A stretch of DNA of 5,085 nucleotides from Candidatus Altarchaeales archaeon WOR_SM1_86-2 (GTDB taxonomy: Archaea; Altiarchaeota; Altiarchaeia; IMC4; MCBC01), in contig MCBC01000119.1 in the NCBI GenBank assembly GCA_001723855.1, forward strand, positions 1 through 5,085, written 5' to 3'. The notes under the pieces are model-generated. The model was not told the origin of the DNA. It did no database searches and was given only the letters and a program-made list of their open reading frames with translations. Below are positions 1 to 4,951 of this stretch, piece by piece (positions within the stretch are counted from its first letter, which is position 1; every line of letters starts with the position of its first letter). Both the position numbers and the translations under genes were made by a program.

Positions 1-104
1 GTTTCCTCTGGCTTTTGCTTAAAATTTACCTGGCGTATTTAGCATACCAGGGAAAAGCGTTTCGTTTGCCGTTTGTAACGAAATTTGTTTTGAAAAATAT
101 TTGA
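1..104 (+). CDS. C-terminal end of a small membrane protein, possibly UPF0132/DUF4870 (partial)
   Basis: The frame read from base 3 is open from the left edge to TGA at 102-104 and gives 33 residues. It starts with a hydrophobic stretch (FLWLLLKIYLAYLAY) followed by QGKAFRLPF and a short basic tail. A last transmembrane helix followed by a YLAYQG-K-x-x-x-LP motif resembles, from memory, the C-terminus of the UPF0132/DUF4870 (Tic20-like) small membrane proteins common in archaea. The usual ending of that family (LPIIGDxAE-like) is not well matched here, so the family call is tentative. The other two forward frames close within 45 bases. The gene converges on the ATPase gene, with 38 bases between the stops. 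No function beyond membrane location can be stated. The start and most of the protein lie outside the window. Confidence 0.45.
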   Translation, partial: FLWLLLKIYLAYLAYQGKAFRLPFVTKFVLKNI

Positions 105-137
105 TTGCGAGCAATACAACAATATAAATTAAAAAGC
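92..137 (-). terminator. Possible oligo-T terminator of the ATPase gene
   Basis: Just past the minus-strand stop at 143 the transcript would read through T-rich tracts (TTTTT at 131-135 and again at 93-97 on the minus strand). Archaeal termination depends mostly on such oligo-T runs. A small palindrome, ATTGCGAGCAAT at 104-115, lies between them and touches the stop codon of the convergent left-edge gene. It could act for both transcripts, but its stem is short. In AT-rich DNA such tracts arise easily by chance. Confidence 0.3.
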
Positions 138-142
138 ATTAA

Positions 143-1450
143 TTAAACATACCACACGGGAATAAACGAAATATTTATTCCATTAACATTCATTTTCCCG
201 GAATAATTTTTTGTTAATAAAACAGCGTTATCCGGCTGATATGATGATAGGAAACTCCTGAAACTCCTCGTGACTTCCGGTTTTTGAAATTTTTTATATT
301 TCACTTCAACAGGAATTATCTTTTTCTGGAAATTTAAAATAAAATCAACTTCTGCTTTTCCGAGAGTCCGCCAGTAATTTATGCGAAATTCGTATTCGGG
401 CGATAAAGATAATAATTGATTTAATTGATTTAAAACAAAATTTTCAATAATTTCTCCTTTGTCGGTTCTTTCATCAACCGGGGCAAAATTATTTATCGTG
501 TAATTCCTTAATCCCGAATCAACAAAATAAACTTTCGGGTTCTTTTTTAGTTCTGTTTTCAGATTCCTGTAAAACGGCGTTACTCTTTTTATGATAAACG
601 TCTCTTCAAGGACATCAAGAATTTCCATAAGTTCTTTATAATAACTCTCGCATACAGAGGACAATTCATTATAGTTCGCTATACCTCCTAATTGGGAACT
701 TAAAACAGAAACAATTTTCCTGAACTTGAAAACATCACGGATTTTTAAAAGTTCAATTACATCTCTTGTTACATAAGTGTTATAAATGTTTTTTAAAATT
801 TCCTTTTTTGTTTCTTTGTCATCTGTTTTTATTACCTCCGGGTATCCGCCGTAGGTTACATATTCCGCGAATAAATTTTTAAAATCACCTGTAAATATTT
901 CCTCGTCAATTCCCGGGTTTATTGAATTGAAAATTAAATTTTTAAATTTTTCATTTCTCTCGTTGTGAATTCTTGCAAGCCGCTTATCTTTTGCATTTAA
1001 AAATTCTTTAAAAGAAAACGGGTAAAGATTAAATTCAAAAACCCTGCCCACGAGGAATTTAGAGGTTTTGCCGGTAAGTTCAAGCGAGGATGAACCGGTA
1101 ATTATAAATTTTGCATTTTCGTATGTATCGTAAAGAATTTTCAGTTTCCTGCCGCCGTCTTCAACATATTGAAACTCGTCAAGAAAAAAATAATTTATGT
1201 CCCTACCGGTGATGTAACTTGAAATAAATTCCTTTGAGTTTTTATTGAACTTTTCCAGAACCTCGTAATCCTCGCAGTTAAGGAATATAATCCTGTCTTC
1301 ATCAACACCTTTTTCGTGTACCAGATAATCCTTCAAGATATATAGCAGTGTTGTTTTCCCGCACTGCCTCGGACCTTTTATTGCATAAATCTCTCTTCTG
1401 TCAATCCATTTCTTGAGTTTTGTTGTTATCTCTCTGTCAAGATATTCCAT
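143..1450 (-). CDS. AAA ATPase with C-terminal DUF4143 nuclease-like domain
   Basis: This complete 435-residue protein belongs to the AAA_14/DUF4143 group of ATPases, common in archaea and bacteria and mostly of unknown role. Visible in order are: Walker A GPRQCGKTT (26-34); Walker B YFFLDE (87-92); a sensor-like IITGSSS (116-122); GRVFEFNLYPFSF (135-147) with the arginine expected of the family; GGYPEV (201-206); a probable winged-helix stretch (about 238-292); and DSGLRN (311-316). The C-terminus resembles a restriction-endonuclease fold with E336, D369 in EVDFIL, and E382-x-K384 in PVEVKY, so nuclease residues look intact. The length is normal for the family and no damage is seen. The ATG at 1450 is the start because the domain begins at once (MEYLDREI) and a TATA-like box lies about 30 bases upstream. 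No Shine-Dalgarno is visible, so a near-leaderless mRNA is likely. It is transcribed away from the helicase and ligase. The family is often suggested to be mobile or toxin-antitoxin/defence linked, but nothing here proves a function. No signal peptide is seen, so it is probably cytoplasmic. Confidence 0.93.
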   Translation of the reverse strand: MEYLDREITTKLKKWIDRREIYAIKGPRQCGKTTLLYILKDYLVHEKGVDEDRIIFLNCEDYEVLEKFNKNSKEFISSYITGRDINYFFLDEFQYVEDGGRKLKILYDTYENAKFIITGSSSLELTGKTSKFLVGRVFEFNLYPFSFKEFLNAKDKRLARIHNERNEKFKNLIFNSINPGIDEEIFTGDFKNLFAEYVTYGGYPEVIKTDDKETKKEILKNIYNTYVTRDVIELLKIRDVFKFRKIVSVLSSQLGGIANYNELSSVCESYYKELMEILDVLEETFIIKRVTPFYRNLKTELKKNPKVYFVDSGLRNYTINNFAPVDERTDKGEIIENFVLNQLNQLLSLSPEYEFRINYWRTLGKAEVDFILNFQKKIIPVEVKYKKFQKPEVTRSFRSFLSSYQPDNAVLLTKNYSGKMNVNGINISFIPVWYV

Positions 1451-1471
1451 TTTATTTGATTTAGTTTACTC

Positions 1472-1516
1472 AATAATTATTAAAAACTTTTTAATATTAA
1501 TTGAATAATTATTAAA
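1472..1516. repeat. Direct repeat of a 10-base palindrome in the divergent promoter region
   Basis: The 13-mer AATAATTATTAAA occurs at 1472-1484 and again, identical, at 1504-1516, exactly 32 bases apart (about three helical turns). Its first ten bases, AATAATTATT, are a perfect palindrome. The left copy overlaps the TATA-like box of the ATPase gene, and the right copy lies about 40 bases upstream of the TATA box of the rightward transcript. This could be a paired operator controlling both directions. It could also be chance in sequence that is almost entirely A and T. The rest of 1451-1557 shows nothing else that I can name. Confidence 0.3.
1477..1485 (-). promoter_or_regulatory. TATA-like box of the ATPase gene
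   Basis: Read on the minus strand this is TTTTAATAA, centred about 31 bases upstream of the ATPase start at 1450. At the archaeal TATA-to-start spacing of roughly 25 bases, transcription would begin within a few bases of the ATG, giving a nearly leaderless mRNA. That fits the absence of a Shine-Dalgarno. The whole region is very AT-rich, so other boxes are possible. Confidence 0.4.
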
Positions 1517-1557
1517 TATTATTTAATAAAAATAGTTATTAAATCAAAAAATATAGA

Positions 1558-1566
1558 TTTAATATA
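1558..1566 (+). promoter_or_regulatory. Archaeal TATA box, probably the original ligase promoter
   Basis: TTTAATATA matches the archaeal TATA consensus well and is preceded by a purine-rich stretch (AAAAAATATAGA) suitable as a BRE. Its centre lies about 36 bases before the ATG at 1598, which predicts a short untranslated leader of about 10 bases. Because 1598 begins a copy of the ligase start, this is most simply the ligase gene's own promoter, now separated from the intact ligase gene by about 3.3 kb. It may now drive the chimeric frame, the helicase and the ligase as one transcript. Confidence 0.55.
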
Positions 1567-1624
1567 CCTCTAATGTAATTTTTAAAGAAATAACAACATG
1601 AAATACAGCAAATTAGTTTCCGTT

Positions 1625-1643
1625 GTCGGGCATCACCCCCGAC
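1625..1643. repeat. GC-rich inverted repeat at the left junction
   Basis: GTCGGG (1625-1630) and CCCGAC (1638-1643) form a six-pair stem around a seven-base loop. A T-G wobble and a T-A pair can extend it to eight pairs. It starts exactly at the base where similarity to the ligase gene ends, and it is followed by GAGTGCGAAGCGAAG. It is strikingly GC-rich beside its AT-rich flanks. It may be the end structure of the inserted segment or a hairpin in the leader RNA. Confidence 0.5.
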
Positions 1644-1662
1644 GAGTGCGAAGCGAAGAATT

Positions 1663-1694
1663 ATGGCGTATGACAAGAAAATCAGATACGCCAT
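1663..1694. repeat. Nine-base perfect inverted repeat upstream of the helicase
   Basis: ATGGCGTAT (1663-1671) and ATACGCCAT (1686-1694) are perfect reverse complements around a 14-base loop. Together with the hairpin at 1625-1643 this makes two strong stems within 70 bases between the ligase fragment and the helicase gene. No T-tract follows, so it is not an obvious terminator. A palindromic end of an inserted element or a regulatory RNA structure is equally possible. Confidence 0.5.
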
Positions 1695-1759
1695 TATACT
1701 GCACTGAGAATTTCACTAAAATTGTACATCTAATTAGGAAGTAATTCAAATATTTAACT

Positions 1760-4700
1760 ATGAAACCGAATACGGATAAAGTATTTACAAAACCAATAAA
1801 AACAGGAAAACATGTACCAATCAGTGAATTATTAATTGAAATCAAAGAAACAAGTTCCAACATTGAAAAACAGTTAATAAAATTAAAAATTCTTAAATGT
1901 GTTAAGGAATTTAATGGAAAGTTAATCGCGGCTTGGTTTGCAGCGTTATTATCTGGTGAAAACTGGACTTATATTAGAGATTATAAGGACAGCAAATATT
2001 ATGGAAATCTTCGTGGTTTAGAATATGAAAGAGTTTATGGTATCATTAAAAAATTTATTGATGAAGGATATCTTAACGAAGTAGAAGAAGGAAAAATAAA
2101 ACTATTAAAGATTTCAGAAAAGGCACTTGATTATGACAGAAATATTAAAAACTTGCGCATAAGAAAAGACGAAGCAATAAATAATCTAAAAAACGAAATA
2201 CAAAAATCTGTTGAAGAAGCAGAGAAATCATATAGTAATTTTAAACAAGACAATACAGTTAATATTTACTCTAATGGAGATCGGATAATAAATGAGTTTA
2301 ATAAAACCTTAACCAACATATCTAAAGTAAAATCAAATAATAATTTGTTTGAAACCGATTTTAATGAATTTGTTGAAGAATCGTATAACAAAATACATAA
2401 AGGGCTACCTGTTGAAAAGTTAAAAAAAGCAGTTGAAGAAACTGTCGAGGAAGCAAAAGGAAAATACAATGAACTTAAAGAGAATGACAATTATCTTATT
2501 TATTCTGTTAAAAATTCACTATTAAGTGAATTTGATGAATCTTTGAAAAATATAAAAAAGTTGCATACAAAAGAATTTGAAAAGGATTTCACTACTTTTG
2601 TTGAAGAATCATATAGAAAAATAAAGCACATAAGACAAAAAATTGATGAAGATTACAACAAAAAATTTGTTGAGAAAAGAAAAAGAAAATACGACAATTT
2701 ATTTAAAAAATCTCCATTTCCATTAGATGATTACCAAAAAAATGCGATAATCACTGACGACAAACATAATTTAGTTGTTGCAGGTGCAGGTTCTGGAAAA
2801 ACCGAAGTTCTGACAACGAGAATTGCATACTTGATTAAAAGAAAAGCAGATACAATCGAGCCAAGTAGGATACTTGCTTTAGCATTTAATACGAAGGCAG
2901 TAGATGAGATTAGAGATAGATTAAATGAAAGGTATGGGATTAGTGATGTTGAGGTTAAAACTTTCCATAAGTTTGGTAACGAGGTTAATAAATCGGGTAG
3001 TAATCGTAAAATTTGCGAAAATCCAATAAAAGAGCCCCAAAACTTCGTCAGTAATTTTTACAAGGAAGCAATAAAAGAAAAGGATTTTCAAGAAGATATA
3101 ATCAGATATATAAAAGTATGTAATGACGATCCTATAACTGAGAAAGAGGCAAAATTTGAAACTAAAGAAGAGCGATATAAATACTATTGTAAATTGAAAT
3201 ATACGACTCTTGATGGTGAAAAAGTTAGGAGTCATGGAGAAAGAGCAATTAAAAACTTCTTTCTAAGTCATAAGTTAAACGGCAAGGATTTTTTTAAAAA
3301 AATTTTTTATGAGAAACGGGCAAACTGGATGAAGTATGAAGACGAAGATGGACAGGTAAAGCCACCTGAACCCGATTTTTGGTTACCAGAGCATTGCATA
3401 TATATTGAACATTGGGCTTTAGACAGCAATGGAGAGGTTCCAGATTGCTTTGAAGGTGAAAATCCAACCGAAGAATACAAAAAGAATATGTCTCTTAAAC
3501 AAAACAAATTCGCTGAACAAGAGAAAGAGAAATACTTTCTAGTTGAAACTACTTATGGTGAATTTAAAGATAATAAAGATTTTCTAAAGATTCTTGAGGA
3601 TAGAGTATTAGACGCATTAAAGAAAAAATATCCGAATAAAAAATTTGAATTTGAACCAATTGAATATGAAGAGTTAGTTAGAAAGGTATGGGATGAATGC
3701 GGGGAAAAAATTAAAAGAATTGAACGCGATATATCGGACTTTATTCGTATTGCAAAAACATATAACTTAAAACCAGAGAATATTGAAAAAAGATTATCTA
3801 ACGAGGAATGGTCTCTTAAGCAGCAAGCATTCGGAAAAATTGCTTTGAAGGTGTACAAAGCATACGAAAAAGAACTAAAGTCAAGAAATGAAATTGATTT
3901 TGGAGATATGATTAATCTTGCAATTGATGATTTAAATGATAATGAAGAACTATATAAAGATTCGTTTGACCACGTTCTTATTGATGAATATCAAGACATT
4001 AGTGATCAGAGATATAAATTGATTAAGGCATTAATGGATAAAAATCCTAATTGTAAATTGTTTTGTGTTGGTGATGATTGGCAAAGTATACAGGGTTTCA
4101 CTGGATCAAAGCTTGATTTATTTATTAATTTCGGGAATTGTTTTGACCATCCTGAAAGAACTGATTTGCCCATAAATTACAGAAGTATTAAATCAATTGT
4201 TGATACTGGTGCAGATATAATCAAACATAATGAAAATCAATTGAAAAAGGAAGCAATTGCTGATAATAAGGAGGAAAGAAAGATTAAAGTATATTCATCA
4301 CCCTATGGTTTATCAGAAAAAAATAAAGAAAGACTAAGAAAGAAATATAAAGATAGAAGTAGAAGTGAAGAAAAAATAAGAAAGACTAAAGAAAGACTAA
4401 GAAAGAAATATCGTCAGCAAATAGCCAAACATTGCGTTAATCTTGTTGATGAATATCTAAAAATATACAAACCCGAAGATATAATGATTCTTTCCAGAGC
4501 AGAAAAGGGGAAGGAGGGATTATGGAGTGAAATATTAAAAAAAGACAGTATAATGTCCGATAAGGATAGCCCCCCTAATAAAGACATACCTTATCCCCAT
4601 ATCCCTTTAAGAACCATCCATAGCAGTAAAGGACTACAAGCGAGGGTTGTGTTCATTCTTGATGTTACAAAAGGGCTTTATGGATTTCCTTGTGAAATTG

Positions 4701-4909
4701 AGGATGCAGAGATATTAGAACCAGCTAAACTTGGAGTGCAGTACAATAAATTAGAAGAAGAAAGAAGATTGTTTTATGTTGCAGTTACAAGAGCTAAAGA
4801 GGATGTAGTGATTTACACTCAAAAACATGCAAAAAGTGAATTTCTGAAAGAAATCGAGGATCATATAGATGGGGGGGAATTACCCGTGGATAACGAAATT
4901 AAAATTTAA
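1760..4909 (+). CDS. UvrD-like SF1 helicase with RQC-like winged helix and PD-(D/E)XK-like nuclease insert
   Basis: This 1049-residue protein should be an ATP-driven DNA translocase or helicase, closest in motif style to the DNA helicase IV (HelD)/UvrD group. All SF1A motifs are present: Q motif LDDYQ (322-326), Walker A AGAGSGKT (341-348), Ia LALAFNTKA (372-380), Ib VKTFHKFG (399-406), DFGDM (713-717), Walker B LIDEYQD (740-746), III VGDDWQSIQGF (770-780), IV LPINYRS (803-809), V RTIHSSKGLQA (951-961), VI ERRLFYVAVTRAKE (1001-1014). Residues 40-122 resemble an RQC winged helix. Residues 147-291 form two related helical repeats of about 77 residues. Residues 490-600 form a nuclease-like insert with GE494, PDF (D539) and YIEHW (E550). 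Residues 853-885 are a lysine/arginine-rich insertion carrying a duplicated KERLRKKY. ATG 1760 is the only reasonable start: an in-frame stop lies at 1742-1744 and no other Met precedes the domains. No Shine-Dalgarno is seen. The gene is near 30% GC in sampled blocks, well below the ligase, and lies in a disrupted ligase 5' end, so it is probably acquired. It may serve repair or defence against foreign DNA; that is inference. Confidence 0.94.
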   Translation: MKPNTDKVFTKPIKTGKHVPISELLIEIKETSSNIEKQLIKLKILKCVKEFNGKLIAAWFAALLSGENWTYIRDYKDSKYYGNLRGLEYERVYGIIKKFIDEGYLNEVEEGKIKLLKISEKALDYDRNIKNLRIRKDEAINNLKNEIQKSVEEAEKSYSNFKQDNTVNIYSNGDRIINEFNKTLTNISKVKSNNNLFETDFNEFVEESYNKIHKGLPVEKLKKAVEETVEEAKGKYNELKENDNYLIYSVKNSLLSEFDESLKNIKKLHTKEFEKDFTTFVEESYRKIKHIRQKIDEDYNKKFVEKRKRKYDNLFKKSPFPLDDYQKNAIITDDKHNLVVAGAGSGKTEVLTTRIAYLIKRKADTIEPSRILALAFNTKAVDEIRDRLNERYGISDVEVKTFHKFGNEVNKSGSNRKICENPIKEPQNFVSNFYKEAIKEKDFQEDIIRYIKVCNDDPITEKEAKFETKEERYKYYCKLKYTTLDGEKVRSHGERAIKNFFLSHKLNGKDFFKKIFYEKRANWMKYEDEDGQVKPPEPDFWLPEHCIYIEHWALDSNGEVPDCFEGENPTEEYKKNMSLKQNKFAEQEKEKYFLVETTYGEFKDNKDFLKILEDRVLDALKKKYPNKKFEFEPIEYEELVRKVWDECGEKIKRIERDISDFIRIAKTYNLKPENIEKRLSNEEWSLKQQAFGKIALKVYKAYEKELKSRNEIDFGDMINLAIDDLNDNEELYKDSFDHVLIDEYQDISDQRYKLIKALMDKNPNCKLFCVGDDWQSIQGFTGSKLDLFINFGNCFDHPERTDLPINYRSIKSIVDTGADIIKHNENQLKKEAIADNKEERKIKVYSSPYGLSEKNKERLRKKYKDRSRSEEKIRKTKERLRKKYRQQIAKHCVNLVDEYLKIYKPEDIMILSRAEKGKEGLWSEILKKDSIMSDKDSPPNKDIPYPHIPLRTIHSSKGLQARVVFILDVTKGLYGFPCEIEDAEILEPAKLGVQYNKLEEERRLFYVAVTRAKEDVVIYTQKHAKSEFLKEIEDHIDGGELPVDNEIKI
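1877..2125 (+). other. RQC-like winged-helix domain of the helicase
   Basis: Residues 40-122 run from LKILKCVKEFNGKL through LLSGENW, YYGNLRGLEYERVYGII and FIDEGYLNEVEEGKIKLLKIS. The order (cysteine-containing first helix, L-x-G-x, Y-G-x-L, a helix ending in a GYL turn, a beta wing, then a final 'lT-x-kA'-like strand) matches the RQC domain that follows the helicase core in RecQ proteins. RQC domains bind duplex ends and branched DNA. Its place here, in front of an SF1 rather than an SF2 helicase, is unusual. A generic winged helix cannot be excluded without a profile search. Confidence 0.55.
2198..2632 (+). repeat. Two tandem ~77-residue helical repeats within the helicase
   Basis: Residues 147-215 and 221-291 align over their length: VEEA at 151 and 229, Y at 158 and 236, IYS at 169 and 247, EF at 179 and 257, NI at 186 and 264, DF at 200 and 276, FVEESY at 204 and 280. 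The offset is 78 residues at the left and 76 at the right. Both are charged and predicted helical, probably coiled or an extended arm linking the winged helix to the motor. The DNA copies have drifted, so the duplication is old. I do not recognise the domain. Confidence 0.7.
3227..3559 (+). other. PD-(D/E)XK-like nuclease domain inserted in the helicase
   Basis: Residues 490-600 interrupt the first motor domain between motifs Ib and II, where UvrD-type proteins carry subdomain 1B. The pattern VRSHGERAI (489-497), PEPDFWLPEHCIYIEHW (536-552), then MSLKQNKF and YFLVETTYGEF matches a restriction-endonuclease-like insert seen in some HelD-like helicases. Likely metal ligands are E494, D539 and E550. 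The usual E-x-K is replaced by E-H-W, so the lysine would have to come from elsewhere (for example K580 or K583), or activity is altered. Confidence 0.6.
4324..4411 (+). repeat. 25-base exact direct repeat inside the helicase, basic insertion
   Basis: A 25-base sequence beginning TAAAGAAAGACTAAG and ending AAAGAAATAT occurs identically at 4324-4348 and 4387-4411. The copies are 63 bases apart, so the frame is kept. Both encode KERLRKKY (residues 856-863 and 877-884) within a lysine/arginine-rich stretch between motifs IV and V, in the region of subdomain 2B. Exact identity in coding DNA suggests a recent duplication, probably by slippage, that is tolerated or used as an extra DNA-binding patch. 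Confidence 0.75.
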
Positions 4910-4919
4910 ATTAAAATTT
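4896..4919 (+). repeat. Tandem 12-base repeat at the helicase stop / ligase start junction
   Basis: AAATTAAAATTT occurs twice back to back (4896-4907 and 4908-4919). The helicase stop TAA (4907-4909) spans the join, and the ligase ATG follows five bases after the second copy. The repeat supplies the AT-rich DNA upstream of the ligase start, where a TATA-like box (TTTAAATTAAAA) would lie at the right distance for a leaderless ligase transcript. It may be a scar of insertion or a makeshift promoter. Confidence 0.55.
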
Positions 4920-4924
4920 AGAAA

Positions 4925-4951
4925 ATGAAATACAGCAAACTCGTCTCAGTT
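4925..4951 (+). repeat. Right copy of the 27-base ligase-start duplication
   Basis: These bases encode MKYSKLVSV and pair with 1598-1624. The first 15 bases are identical (ATGAAATACAGCAAA) and the next 12 differ at four silent positions. Similarity stops sharply at the ATG on the upstream side and after codon nine on the downstream side. The C-ending codons here (CTC, GTC) resemble the rest of the ligase fragment, so this copy may be the native one and the left copy the imported one, or the reverse. Confidence 0.7.

Larger units (their letters stand above)
1598..1744 (+). pseudogene. Broken duplicate of the ligase 5' end, fused to unrelated sequence (48-codon frame)
   Basis: The first nine codons (1598-1624) encode MKYSKLVSV, identical to the start of the ligase at 4925. 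At the DNA level 23 of 27 bases match, and the four differences (TTA/CTC, GTT/GTC, TCC/TCA) are all silent. After codon nine the frame leaves ligase similarity (expected YTELETTTK, found VGHHPRRVRSEELW) and continues to TAA at 1742-1744, giving 48 residues of no recognisable family. This is best read as the stranded 5' end of a ligase gene interrupted by the helicase segment. Because it keeps a promoter and start codon, a 48-residue peptide could still be made. Its stop is 15 bases before the helicase ATG, so it might couple translation into the helicase. A functional peptide cannot be excluded, but nothing supports one. Confidence 0.6.

Noticed and set aside
29..51. Imperfect hairpin CCTGG..ATACCAGG
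   Set aside because: It lies within the coding end of the left-edge gene, has a two-base bulge and no T-tract after it, and is probably incidental.
1663..1710. Integron attC-like recombination site before the helicase
   Set aside because: The palindrome is suggestive, but the expected GTTRRRY/RYYYAAC core pairs are not present, and no matching site follows the helicase.
1633..1863. Open frame on the minus strand across the leader and helicase start
   Set aside because: It lies opposite the ligase-fragment/helicase start, has no recognisable domain, and its composition follows from the other strand.
2266..3858. Several open frames of 66-104 codons on the minus strand within the helicase gene
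   Set aside because: They are antisense to strong helicase and nuclease motifs and show the Phe/Ser/Leu-rich character expected of shadows of Lys/Glu-rich coding DNA.
1625..4924. Classical transposon with terminal inverted repeats
   Set aside because: The sequence at the left break (GTCGGGCATC) has no inverted match at the right break (AT-rich), and no transposase or integrase is encoded in the window.
1598..4951. Intein or self-splicing intron inside the ligase gene
   Set aside because: The ligase restarts with its own ATG and a repeated start peptide, and the intervening protein has its own start and stop, with no splicing motifs or homing endonuclease.
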